Source: Vreelandella neptunia (GTDB taxonomy: Bacteria; Pseudomonadota; Gammaproteobacteria; Pseudomonadales; Halomonadaceae). From it: a stretch of 64,000 bases of DNA. Numbering within the stretch: the stretch's first letter is position 1; each line of letters starts with the position of its first letter. The stretch is from NCBI RefSeq assembly GCF_034479615.1, contig NZ_CP140255.1:2480001-2544000 (forward strand), written 5' to 3'. The position numbers were made by a program, and so were the translations under genes. The notes below the pieces were generated by a model. The model was given only the letters and a program-made list of their open reading frames with translations, did not search any database and was not told the origin of the DNA. Below are positions 18,717 to 26,531 of this stretch, piece after piece.

Positions 18717-19202
18717 TCAGGACTCAGAGCTTGAAGCCTCCTGGTTTGGCCGCAGTTGAAGCTGGATACCGAGTAAGAAATTTCGCAGCACCTGATCTTT
18801 GCACTCTCGATAATTCTTATGGCTGGGCTTGCGGAAAAACGCACTTAACTCATGGTTACTTAGGTTGAAACCAGCCAGCTCAAAAGCAGCCAAAATATCT
18901 TCAGCCTTTAAATTCAACGCAATGCGCAGCTTCTGAAACACCATATTGTTGTTCAACTGCGACTCTGGCACGGGCTGTGGCCCTTCGCGCTTGCCACGCT
19001 TAAAGCTAATAAAGCCGTTCAAAAACGCCGCCAACTCTCGGTTCTTCATGGTGACAAAGGCGTCGTCGTCATCCTTTTTCAGCCAGGCCGTTACCTGCTC
19101 TTGAGCCACGCTGACCTCTGCCAAGGCGAAGATATCCACGATGGTGCTGTCTTTTAAATCAAAGGTGTAACGTATGCGGCGAAAAATATCGTTATTGGTC
19201 AA
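18717..19202 (-). CDS. YehS-like DUF1456 protein
   Basis: 161 aa from a TTG at 19202 (MTNNDIFRRIRY), which matches the usual family start; an in-frame ATG at 19241 would add 13 residues. Two DUF1456 repeats are visible (NDIFRRIRYTFDLKD and NNMVFQKLRIALNLK), each followed by an AFxKGKREG- or AFFRKPSHKNY-type element. Its function is unknown. Confidence 0.82.
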   Translation of the reverse strand: MTNNDIFRRIRYTFDLKDSTIVDIFALAEVSVAQEQVTAWLKKDDDDAFVTMKNRELAAFLNGFISFKRGKREGPQPVPESQLNNNMVFQKLRIALNLKAEDILAAFELAGFNLSNHELSAFFRKPSHKNYRECKDQVLRNFLLGIQLQLRPNQEASSSES

Positions 19203-19295
19203 AATAGTGTCCCTAGTCTTAGGCAAACCCAGCACAATCAAGCTTTGTGCATCTACGTTTATCGTGAATATGATTAAAACTAGCAGCTTAAAAAA

Positions 19296-19718
19296 CTAAC
19301 CCGTGGTCAGCTTTCCAAGCAGCTCGTCAATTTCGTCTTTAAGCTCGCCATCTTCAATTTTATTGGCGGTGGCTTGGGCATTTTTAAGATTACTGATAGC
19401 CGCGTCGGTTTGGCCCAGCTCAACTTGCAACTTCGCCATAGAGAACGCGATAGATGACATGTGATCCTTCGAGTTAACTGCAACGGCCTTTTCAAAGGCT
19501 TTTTCGTAGACTGCCAGCGCCTCATCCAGCTCTTCCGTGAAGTCAGCCAGCGTCTCCCACTGCTCTGGATGATCCTTATCGGTATTTTCGTTCTCGGTGC
19601 AAATGGCTTCCAACTGCGCATAGAGTGCATCGAAGGCCTCTCTATCCTCTTTATCAGCAGCCTTCATGAGTTTTTCAGCGAGTTCGTAAACCGCCTTGTA
19701 TATTTTGGTGTTAATCAT
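19296..19718 (-). CDS. TPR-like helical protein of unknown function
   Basis: 140 aa, acidic and entirely helical in appearance. The repeat-like segments EELDEALAVYEKAFEKAV and AKLQVELGQTDAAISNLKNA resemble two tetratricopeptide motifs. The ATG at 19718 has AAAGG upstream. No enzyme motif is seen. The function is unknown, and protein binding is inferred. Confidence 0.65.
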   Translation of the reverse strand: MINTKIYKAVYELAEKLMKAADKEDREAFDALYAQLEAICTENENTDKDHPEQWETLADFTEELDEALAVYEKAFEKAVAVNSKDHMSSIAFSMAKLQVELGQTDAAISNLKNAQATANKIEDGELKDEIDELLGKLTTG

Positions 19719-19958
19719 GAACGACTACCTTTTTCTCTATTTAAAAATAGTAACAAGTAACAAAACCTGCTGAAAATTAACGCATGTAACAAAGCCACCC
19801 CACCGTTACCAGTGGCATTATACCCTTGGGGGATGGCCCTACGGGCGATCATTTTACGGTTTTTATGATGAGGCGTTGGTATGTTTTGCTTGAGTGGTCG
19901 TCTTAGCTGCTGCATTGGAAGACATTTCAGCTATCAATGGCAAAAATTCGACCTTTAT

Positions 19959-20393
19959 TCAACGACTTGGCTTCTGCAATGCCAGGTTAAGCGATTCCAA
20001 ACTATCAGGGCCAACATCCAAACGAACACAGCCATCTGATTCTGACGCCCAAGACGCGGATGAAGAAAGATGAAGATGGATAGATATTTGCGACGCAGTC
20101 ACATTATTCAGCAAACCAGCGGGAACCCATACCAACCCCGTGTCTCTCAGCTGGTTGGGTACCAGACTACCGCAGACCGAACAAAAATCATTACGATAGC
20201 CGGTTGGCTTCTGAAAAGAGCTGATTTTGGACTGACCAGAAAGCCAGCGGAAGCTATTTGCTTTTACAAAAGTGGCCGTATTTGACGCAGATCCTGTCGC
20301 TTTGCGACACAATGAGCAGTGACACTGATAGAAGTTCGGCAGTTCCCCTTCAATTTCGAACTTAATCTCGCCACACAGACATTCACCGTGCAT
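19959..20393 (-). CDS. GFA family zinc protein
   Basis: 144 aa. Zinc ligands are visible in CLCGEIKFEIEG, QCHCSLCRKATGSA and FCSVCGSLVPNQ. It is the second GFA-type protein in this block but not a close copy of the one at 17.1-17.5 kb. The function is unknown. Confidence 0.88.
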   Translation of the reverse strand: MHGECLCGEIKFEIEGELPNFYQCHCSLCRKATGSASNTATFVKANSFRWLSGQSKISSFQKPTGYRNDFCSVCGSLVPNQLRDTGLVWVPAGLLNNVTASQISIHLHLSSSASWASESDGCVRLDVGPDSLESLNLALQKPSR

Positions 20394-20453
20394 CGAATAT
20401 TCCTTAATGCTTTACACCATCGATCACAAACCGCTGCTAATCGCTACACGCTG

Positions 20454-20879
20454 TTAACAGTAATGCTCCATGATGAACTCAGGATGGCCAGTTTGTTCGT
20501 CAATCTGCTCACTTAATGCAATAAAGCCATGTTTTTTATAAAAATTGATACTGGAAGCATTCTGCCTATAGACACTAAGTTGTAAACACACCCTTCTGCT
20601 CTTAGCATCTTCAATCAACGCTGACCCTATACCATTTCCCTGCAGGCTTGGTAGCACAAAAACTGCTGCCAACGTGTTTCCATAGAGGCAGTAAAACCCG
20701 GCTATCTGCCCATCAGCTTCAAATACGAAGGTCTCTGATGCAGGAATGTATATATCCCGCATTTCGCTAACTTTTGACCGCCAAAATTCTGAACCAACAA
20801 AGGAGTGGGCTTCAATCGATGCTGAGAGCCAGATATCCAAAATTTGTTCAATATCCGCCTCACGGTATTTACGAATCAT
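20454..20879 (-). CDS. GNAT acetyltransferase
   Basis: 141 aa complete GNAT domain: MIRKYREADIEQILDIW at the start, FVLPSLQGNGIGSALIEDA (acetyl-CoA loop, residues about 74 to 92) and INFYKKHGFIAL near the end. It resembles the small YjgM/YhdJ group that acetylates amino acids or antibiotics. The substrate is unknown. Confidence 0.88.
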   Translation of the reverse strand: MIRKYREADIEQILDIWLSASIEAHSFVGSEFWRSKVSEMRDIYIPASETFVFEADGQIAGFYCLYGNTLAAVFVLPSLQGNGIGSALIEDAKSRRVCLQLSVYRQNASSINFYKKHGFIALSEQIDEQTGHPEFIMEHYC

Positions 20880-21188
20880 CTAAACGTTCCTAATGATGGT
20901 CAATGGCGCCAAAGGCAGTATTGGAAAGCTGCCTAGCCCTGGATAAGATTGCATCTGAACCAGCGCTAGGCAGCTTCATAAATTTAGGCCGGAATGCTTT
21001 GTCTTCCTTAGGGGCAATCCGTTCCTTCCATGGGAGTAATTAGCTCTCATCACTTCCTGAAAGCCTTTTTGCTTCCAAGTCCCACTGCAAGATCCAGGAA
21101 TTTTAACAGGTTATTCTAAAGATATTTTATGGTGCATCAAAGCTAAATCTATAACGGTTCAGCACCCTGGAAGGTGCTGAACTGCTTA
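20880..21188. other. Intergenic region, no gene seen
   Basis: 309 bases lie between the GNAT and VOC genes. No open frame of usable length is present. The only structure noted is the hairpin at 21157-21182. Confidence 0.6.
21157..21182 (-). terminator. Hairpin after VOC gene
   Basis: A perfect 10-bp stem, GTTCAGCACC with GGTGCTGAAC, has a 6-base loop. It lies 6 bases past the stop of the VOC gene on the minus strand. The following T-tract is imperfect, so an intrinsic terminator is likely but not certain. Confidence 0.6.
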
Positions 21189-21614
21189 TTAAGCGGCATC
21201 TTGATTTAAATTCCGCTCGGCCGGGATATCGCTCAGGTATTCGACAAACTCCACTTCAAAACCGGCCGGATCGACAAAATAGACATTTTTGCGAAACGGC
21301 TCCAAAGCTCCTGGTTTCGCAATGGCATAACCCGCGTTATTCAATCTGGCCACAACGGCATCCAGGTTATCGGTCACATAGGCAAAATGGGCCAGCCCAA
21401 CACTGTGACCTTTCAGATCGCGGTTTGCCCCTTCGCCATGATCGCTTAGCGCCAGGTAATGTTCGTCGTCACCAAAGTGCACCCATTTACGCGGTTTGCC
21501 ATACCACTCGCCATGGCCTTCATCGCGTACCCGCCAATGCGGGAATACCGCGCGGTAAAAATCCAACATGGCATCCATATCATCAACGACCAGATTAACG
21601 TGTTCCAAGTACAT
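21189..21614 (-). CDS. VOC (glyoxalase-like) family protein
   Basis: 141 aa. MYLEHVNLVVDDMDAMLDFY at the start, the GLAHFAYVTDNLDAVVARL repeat in the middle and NVYFVDPAGFEVEFVEYL at the end give the paired beta-alpha-beta-beta-beta units, with the metal-binding His and Glu positions. Members include dioxygenases, lactoylglutathione lyases and resistance proteins. GCAAGGAG precedes the ATG at 21614. It is divergent from soxR, so the 104-base gap may include a SoxR site. Confidence 0.88.
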   Translation of the reverse strand: MYLEHVNLVVDDMDAMLDFYRAVFPHWRVRDEGHGEWYGKPRKWVHFGDDEHYLALSDHGEGANRDLKGHSVGLAHFAYVTDNLDAVVARLNNAGYAIAKPGALEPFRKNVYFVDPAGFEVEFVEYLSDIPAERNLNQDAA

Positions 21615-21718
21615 AAGAGTCTCCTTGCGTTAAGTGAAATGGCAGGATAAAACCTCAACTTCACTTGAGGTAAAGTGTTTTTTGGGAAAAAATGGCAAAA
21701 AAGATTCAGGAGTGCGTG

Positions 21719-22201
21719 ATGGCAGAGGCAATTTGGAGTGTGGGCAAGGTGGCAAAGCGCTGCGGCATTAAAGTCAGTACCTTGCACTTTTACGAACAGC
21801 AAGGCCTGATCCAAAGCTGGCGCAATGCGGGCAACCAGCGCCGTTACAAACCGGAAGTACTTAGGCGGATTTCGGTGATTAAAGCCGCGCAGAAAGTCGG
21901 CGTCAGTCTGGATGAGATCAAGCGAGCTTTCGAATCACTGCCCAATAACCGCACACCGACGGTTGAAGACTGGCAGCAGCTTTCAAAAAACTGGCAGCAG
22001 ATGCTCGATGGCCGGATTGCTTATCTGCAAAAGCTGCGTAATAACCTGGCAGGCTGTATCGGCTGCGGCTGTCTAAGCATGACCAGTTGCCCGCTCTACA
22101 ACCCGGACGACAAGCTGGCGGAATCAGGTAGCGGCCCAGTCCTGTTGGATCAGGCAGAACAGAAAGCGAGAGCTCAGCAAGAGCCCAGCGCTAGCTCATA
22201 G
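21719..22201 (+). CDS. soxR: SoxR redox-sensing transcriptional activator
   Basis: 160 aa MerR-family regulator. The N-terminal winged helix is WSVGKVAKRCGIKVSTLHFYEQQGL, and the [2Fe-2S] motif CxxCxCx5C is seen as CIGCGCLSMTSC near residue 119. The cluster senses superoxide, redox-cycling agents or nitric oxide. The ATG at 21719 follows CAGGAG. It is divergent from the VOC gene, a plausible target. It keeps the full cysteine set. Confidence 0.93.
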   Translation: MAEAIWSVGKVAKRCGIKVSTLHFYEQQGLIQSWRNAGNQRRYKPEVLRRISVIKAAQKVGVSLDEIKRAFESLPNNRTPTVEDWQQLSKNWQQMLDGRIAYLQKLRNNLAGCIGCGCLSMTSCPLYNPDDKLAESGSGPVLLDQAEQKARAQQEPSASS

Positions 22202-22224
22202 CGCTTATTAGCAGCCCTCAAGCA

Positions 22225-22638
22225 TTAATCTACACGAATGAACCACTTGGGTTTGATGCGACCAAAGTCGCGACGGGTGTTTGTTTTCAGGGCTTTTTTG
22301 GAATCCAGCACCACGGCTTCCCGCTCACTCCTAACAAACACCACCCAATGCCAGAAAGGCCTGCCCTGCTCCATGCGCCATTTGATCGCCAACAGCGCCT
22401 TGTCAGGGAGGCGTTCCCAGGTATCGAACGGCGTCTCCGTGGGTGCAGCGGTGATTCCCAAAGCACGCAAGAGCTTACGGACGTACTCGGTGTCTGACCA
22501 AAGCGCTGTGTCTTCGGCATAGATACCCAAGGCATTGGCTGTCTCTTTCGCCTGCGCATAGGTAATGCCCGCAAGAGCAGCGCATGCTGCGATGCCACAG
22601 CCGGATATTTCTTCTTGAATGACGGGGTTCATTTGCAT
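22225..22638 (-). CDS. C39-peptidase-like cysteine protein
   Basis: 137 aa. The N-terminal GCGIAACAALAGI, the FWHWVVFVRS segment around residue 97 and VVLDSKKAL just after it fit the Cys/His/Asp order of the C39 peptidase fold. In bacteriocin exporters this domain cleaves leader peptides, but here the protein is a stand-alone, cytosolic-looking domain with no signal peptide. It could be a processing peptidase or a non-catalytic relative. No substrate gene is evident nearby except the 45-residue membrane peptide upstream. Confidence 0.65.
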   Translation of the reverse strand: MQMNPVIQEEISGCGIAACAALAGITYAQAKETANALGIYAEDTALWSDTEYVRKLLRALGITAAPTETPFDTWERLPDKALLAIKWRMEQGRPFWHWVVFVRSEREAVVLDSKKALKTNTRRDFGRIKPKWFIRVD

Positions 22639-22739
22639 ATTGATTAACGTTTGCTATAAATGGTGCGAGGAACAAGCGTGCAACGACCTAAATAATTGAA
22701 TTAAATTGCATTTTTATTTCGCTCACTCACGATCTAACT

Positions 22740-22877
22740 TCAATTACCCTGAGACTCCACTTTCGCCAATTTCTTCTCTAGCTTAACAACTTTAAAAAAT
22801 GAAATGATGCCAAAAACACACCCCAAGATGCCCATCGACATTCCCATAATTCCAAAAATGAATCCTATATCGCCCAT
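22740..22877 (-). CDS. Small membrane peptide of unknown function
   Basis: 45 aa. One long hydrophobic helix (residues about 5 to 28, FIFGIMGMSMGILGCVFGIIS) is followed by a lysine- and glutamate-rich amphipathic tail (KVVKLEKKLAKVESQG). The ATG at 22877 is preceded by GGAGAG at the usual distance. It lies 101 bases upstream of the C39-like gene on the same strand. The length, ribosome site and clean hydropathy pattern support a real gene, but it has no recognisable family. Confidence 0.55.
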   Translation of the reverse strand: MGDIGFIFGIMGMSMGILGCVFGIISFFKVVKLEKKLAKVESQGN

Positions 22878-23096
22878 GTTATCTCTCCAATTTTAAAGCT
22901 AATTCTGACCAATATTAGCGTACTATAAAGCATCACTTACCATTCATTTAATGAATGACTTTAATTTCATCACAAAAGTCGCAATTCAGCACTATGAAAC
23001 GAATCGCACTACTCGAGCAACGAACGGCTGCTTTTACGCTATAATGCGTCATCTTTTCTTTTCGACGCACCTTACGACCATCTGTCAGAGCGCCTT

Positions 23097-24293
23097 ATGC
23101 CCTTTTCAAAACTAGGATTATCCAGTCCTCTTGTTCAAGCGATTACCGAACTAGGTTACAACACGCCAACGCCCATCCAGGAACAAGCGATTCCTGCCAT
23201 TCTTTCGGGTAAGGACTTAATCGCCACCGCCCAAACAGGCACGGGCAAAACCGCTGCCTTTGTTCTGCCTCTGCTAGAACGATTCAGCAACGCGGGAACG
23301 TTACGCGGCAAGCGCGTACGGGCGCTAATTCTCGTACCGACTCGTGAGTTAGCGGTTCAGGTCGAAGCCAGTGTGGCTCAATACGCCAAGCACACGCACC
23401 TAACCTCGATGGCGATGTATGGCGGTGTGGATACCGAAGCGCAAAAAGAGCGCCTAATCAAAGGAGTGGATATTCTAGTCGCCACGCCGGGCAGATTGCT
23501 TGATTTGGCGCATCAGCGTGCGCTGCATTTTGACGAACTTAAAGTCATGGTACTGGACGAAGCGGACAGAATGGTCGACATGGGGTTTGCCGACGATATC
23601 CATAAAATCATAGATCGCCTGCCTGAAGACCGTCAGAACCTACTGTTTTCGGCCACCATCACAGACGAAGTTCGCGCCCTCGCCTACGATTTTTCGGATC
23701 GTCAGATGACCGATCTGGCGGCTGAAATATCCATTTCTCCCAACGTCCGCGCCGCCGCTAATGTCAAACAATGGCTCATCACCGTCGACAAAGACACTAA
23801 GTCCGCCTTGTTGAGCCACTTGATCAACGAACAAAAGTGGGATCAAGCGCTTATTTTTACCGAGAAAAAACACAATGCAGCCAAGCTTGTTGCTCAACTG
23901 GAAAAACGCGGCATCACAGCGGATTCCATTCATGGCGATAGAAGCCAAGCGATGCGCGAAAAGATTTTGGCTCAGTTCAAAACCGGCGAATTAAAGTACT
24001 TGGTCGCCACGGGGGTTGCCGCGCGAGGTTTGGATATTGGCGAACTGAGCCGTGTGGTGAATTATGATTTACCCTTTAAGCCAGAAGAGTACATCCACCG
24101 CATTGGCCGAACCGGCCGCGCTGGAGCCTCAGGCGAAGCCATCTCTTTAGTCGACATGAGTGACTTTAAAAATCTTTGTGCCATTGAAAGACGGTTAAAA
24201 AGCATTATTGAGCGCAAAGAGATTGCAGGCTTTCCGGTTCGTAAAGCAGTACCCGAGTCAAACTTAAACTACAATAAACAAAGTAATCGTTAA
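23097..24293 (+). CDS. DEAD-box ATP-dependent RNA helicase, RhlE-like
   Basis: 398 aa with the full helicase core in order. The Q-motif GYNTPTPIQEQAI is near residue 20, Walker A AQTGTGKT near 46, PTRELAVQ near 80 and DEAD near 147. SAT is near 183, the RecA2 motif ARGLDIGELSRVVNYDLP near 309 and HRIGRTGRAG near 331. The short basic tail suggests the RhlE branch. It unwinds RNA in ribosome assembly or decay. It converges on a short Rho paralogue, separated by a bidirectional terminator. Confidence 0.92.
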   Translation: MPFSKLGLSSPLVQAITELGYNTPTPIQEQAIPAILSGKDLIATAQTGTGKTAAFVLPLLERFSNAGTLRGKRVRALILVPTRELAVQVEASVAQYAKHTHLTSMAMYGGVDTEAQKERLIKGVDILVATPGRLLDLAHQRALHFDELKVMVLDEADRMVDMGFADDIHKIIDRLPEDRQNLLFSATITDEVRALAYDFSDRQMTDLAAEISISPNVRAAANVKQWLITVDKDTKSALLSHLINEQKWDQALIFTEKKHNAAKLVAQLEKRGITADSIHGDRSQAMREKILAQFKTGELKYLVATGVAARGLDIGELSRVVNYDLPFKPEEYIHRIGRTGRAGASGEAISLVDMSDFKNLCAIERRLKSIIERKEIAGFPVRKAVPESNLNYNKQSNR

Positions 24294-24305
24294 TACTTAC
24301 CAAAG

Positions 24306-24345
24306 AAGCTCACCTCTGAAAAAATAAAAGGTGAGCTTATTTATT
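24306..24345. terminator. Bidirectional intrinsic terminator
   Basis: A perfect 10-bp stem AAGCTCACCT and AGGTGAGCTT encloses a 13-base A-rich loop. A-tracts and T-tracts flank both sides. It lies between the convergent helicase and Rho-like genes. Confidence 0.8.
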
Positions 24346-24354
24346 ATAGACATT

Positions 24355-25311
24355 TCACGAGGCTGGTAAAAACGCATCTAACAGCTCGGCATTCGTGGGA
24401 TATTTATCCAATAACTCAAGCAACTTCTGGGCACTTTCTACTGGTTTAAGCGTTGTCAGCGCTCTTCGCAATGTCCTAACTTTCTCAATATCCTTTGCAT
24501 CAATCAAAAGCTCTTCTCTCCGGGTACTGCTTTTGGCAATATCTATCGCCGGGAAAATCCGTTGATTGGCCACTTCCCGAGATAACACCAGCTCCATATT
24601 GCCCGTGCCCTTGAACTCCTCGAAAATCACCTGATCCATACGGCTTCCGGTATCCACCAGCACCGTGGCCAGAATGGTGAGGGAACCGCCGTTTTCGATC
24701 TTTCTCGCAGCGCCAAACAGTTTTCGAGGTATTTCCATCGCTCGGGAATCCAGCCCACCCGACATAGTGCGACCATTGCCACGCTGCTCGGCATTATGAA
24801 CGCGCGAGAGTCTGGTAAGAGAATCGATCACAATCATCACATTATGACCTTCGCCTGCTTGCTTACGCGCCGTCTCAAGAAGCTTATCGGCCATATTTAC
24901 ATGATGTGTGTAGCTTTCGTCTGAAGACGAGGCATGTACTTCTGCCGACACGCTGCGCTTAAAATCGGTCACTTCTTCAGGGCGTTCATCAATCAGCAAG
25001 GCGTATAGCTTTATATCAGGATGAGCCTCAGCCACGGCCTGACAGATGTGTTTTAACATCGTCGTTTTACCAGAGCCTGGCGGCGCAACAATCAACCCTC
25101 GTTGCCCCATCCCAATGGGCGTAATCAAATCCATCGCTCGCACAGTACGCTCTTGAGAGCCAGGCTCTAAATAAATGCGTGGGGAAGGATGAATAGCGAC
25201 GCCATTTAAAAAACGTTTTTCGGGATCATTAGGGAATTGATCTTCAACCTCGTCGGCGGGCTTGGCATCTATCTGTTTTTTCGCCTTCAAACTTAGTGTT
25301 TTTCTCGCCAT
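24355..25311 (-). CDS. Short Rho-type transcription termination factor paralogue
   Basis: 318 aa, against about 420 for canonical Rho. The motor domain is complete and aligns from Walker A (APPGSGKTTML, about residue 75) through the catalytic LLIDERPEEVTDFKR, the Walker B region MIVIDSLTRLSR and the Q-loop region MSGGLDSRAMEIPRK to the arginine-finger region SSTRREELL. The N-terminal helical bundle and cold-shock RNA-binding domain are absent, leaving a roughly 35-residue basic lead (MARKTLSLKAKKQ). The R-loop lysine position also differs (LSREVANQR in place of LSRKIAEKR). A hexameric helicase without primary RNA-binding sites is inferred. The main rho gene is not in this window. Confidence 0.88.
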   Translation of the reverse strand: MARKTLSLKAKKQIDAKPADEVEDQFPNDPEKRFLNGVAIHPSPRIYLEPGSQERTVRAMDLITPIGMGQRGLIVAPPGSGKTTMLKHICQAVAEAHPDIKLYALLIDERPEEVTDFKRSVSAEVHASSSDESYTHHVNMADKLLETARKQAGEGHNVMIVIDSLTRLSRVHNAEQRGNGRTMSGGLDSRAMEIPRKLFGAARKIENGGSLTILATVLVDTGSRMDQVIFEEFKGTGNMELVLSREVANQRIFPAIDIAKSSTRREELLIDAKDIEKVRTLRRALTTLKPVESAQKLLELLDKYPTNAELLDAFLPAS

Positions 25312-25339
25312 AATATCGATGTACCACCTTGAATAACCT

Positions 25340-25513
25340 TAATTTATAAAATAGCTGCATCATATGCCATCCGACCAGTGGCGTCATTGGGACACTTAGG
25401 ATAGAAACCGATAAGTCTAGCTTGTGCTCCAAGATATTGGATTGAAGCTGTTCTTAGTGGTTAGTCACCACCATGACGTTTTGATCGTGATTGTAGAGCT
25501 TGAAGCTCGGCAT
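25340..25513 (-). pseudogene. N-terminal remnant of an IS1182-like transposase
   Basis: An ATG at 25513 begins MPSFKLYNHDQNVMVV, followed by an in-frame stop. With small frame changes the sequence continues EQLQSNILEHKLDLS and then FYPKCPNDATGRMAYDAAIL. This matches the opening of a common bacterial transposase group, whose usual text is similar to EHKLDLS-x-FYPKYxNDATGRxAYDPAIL. The rest of the element is missing and ends at the Rho paralogue. This recognition is from memory of the family. Confidence 0.55.
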
Positions 25514-25573
25514 GCTGGCCGCTTCTCGTCTGCTTTCTCGACCTTACCAAAGCTTAGGCGTCAGCGTTGTTAT

Positions 25574-25655
25574 TCTAAAGCCTCAAAGCCGCGCTCTTCG
25601 GGAACTTTGGAGGCGTAGCCGGAAAAGTTGTCCGACAGCAGCGCCTTTTTAGCAT
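25574..25655 (-). repeat. attC-like site downstream of the HEPN-like gene
   Basis: Read on the minus strand, this 82-base region can fold into an imperfect hairpin. The left arm (TGCTAAA, AAGGCGC, then TCGGACAACTTT) is complementary with bulges to the right arm (AAAGTTCCCGA, GCGCGGCTT, then CTTTAGA). It starts directly after the HEPN gene stop. Its left end box matches the start of the same cassette in reverse complement (TTAGCATaA versus AATGCTAA). The right end box is degenerate. Confidence 0.6.
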
Positions 25656-26393
25656 TTATCTTGTTCTCTGCCCGATAAAAAATAGGCTCTTTGTTCTCTT
25701 TGGAAACTCATTTTTTTTATATAGTTTCATGATGTCTTTTGCTACAGCCTTATCGAGAGCTGAAAATTGACGATACAAAGTCGCGCCATATGTTAGCACC
25801 TCAACTTTTTTTGAATACTTAAATCCTTCAACCGTTCTTATATTTGGATTGGTGGGTAGCTTGCATCTTAAAATAGACTCACTTCCATGAGGTATAACAT
25901 CTGCAAATACACGATTATCAGCTGGTGTGTAATGAACAAAACAATCTCTATAATCCTTTAATCGATTTACCCATCGTTCTTTTGCTTTTCGTAGCGTATC
26001 AACTGGGCCTTGGAGCTGCTTCTTTGCACAAAGCTTGTTGAATGACACTGGAGTTTGATCAGGGAACGATATGCCAACCACTCGAGCCATTAAATCAAGA
26101 GCTGAGCTAAGGGCCATGAGGTATGCTTCAAAATCCCAATAAATTTGGTGCGTTATTGGATTTGAAATACTCATACCTAAGCTGGGATATCCCTTTACTC
26201 CAGCGCTTTTTGAAATCTCGTCCCGAATAATGAAATACTTTTCATAAATGCTCTTAAGTCTAAACTCAGCATGATCAATGTGATACCTATAGAAACGAGG
26301 GTACTCTCTTGCGAACCAGTAAAACTCGAACAACTCACCTTCGTCGTCACTCTCATCAATTTCATACCGTATTTTGTCCAGAGTTTTTACCAA
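25656..26393 (-). CDS. HEPN-like (Cthe_2314-type) protein in an integron-type cassette
   Basis: 245 aa from a TTG at 26393; the frame stays open 17 codons further to an ATA at 26444 with AAGGAG six bases before it, which would give about 262 aa. The helical protein contains RDCFVH in YRDCFVHYTP at residues about 149 to 154, a match to the Rx4-6H motif of HEPN RNases, plus SALDLMARVVG as a further helix. An RNase role is therefore possible but unproven. The gene sits between two attC-like sites and has lower GC than the cob genes. Confidence 0.65.
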   Translation of the reverse strand: MVKTLDKIRYEIDESDDEGELFEFYWFAREYPRFYRYHIDHAEFRLKSIYEKYFIIRDEISKSAGVKGYPSLGMSISNPITHQIYWDFEAYLMALSSALDLMARVVGISFPDQTPVSFNKLCAKKQLQGPVDTLRKAKERWVNRLKDYRDCFVHYTPADNRVFADVIPHGSESILRCKLPTNPNIRTVEGFKYSKKVEVLTYGATLYRQFSALDKAVAKDIMKLYKKNEFPKRTKSLFFIGQRTR

Positions 26394-26460
26394 TGCCGGA
26401 GAAAACTTTGAGAACTCAGGTAAGTTGGGTATCGAGATTTCTATGACATACTCCTTATTA

Positions 26461-26531
26461 TGCTAACGCCCGAATTTGCGGCTGGTTTGGAGCGCCGCGG
26501 ATAACCAGTCCGAAAAATGCGTTTTTTATAT
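26461..26531 (-). repeat. attC-like site downstream of the PD-(D/E)XK-like gene
   Basis: The core between AAC at 26465 and GTT at 26523 is 59 bases. The arms AACGCCCGAATTTGCGGCTGGTT and AACCAGTCCGAAAAATGCGTT pair as an imperfect, bulged hairpin. The right box, GTTAGCA on the minus strand, is the cassette junction. The left box GAAATATAA is nearly the reverse complement of the start of the same cassette, GTTATATTTC, as expected for a cassette circle. Confidence 0.75.

Noticed and set aside
14899..22201. The block of small minus-strand genes as a second integron cassette array
   Set aside because: The gaps between genes are often too short for attC (36 bases at 17.5 kb). I found no hairpin whose boundary box matches the start of its gene, unlike at 25.6-28.5 kb.
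25574..25640. The translated text LSDNFSGYASKVPEERGF as a protein remnant
   Set aside because: The same bases fold as the attC-like hairpin, which explains them better; no start codon or continuing frame is available.
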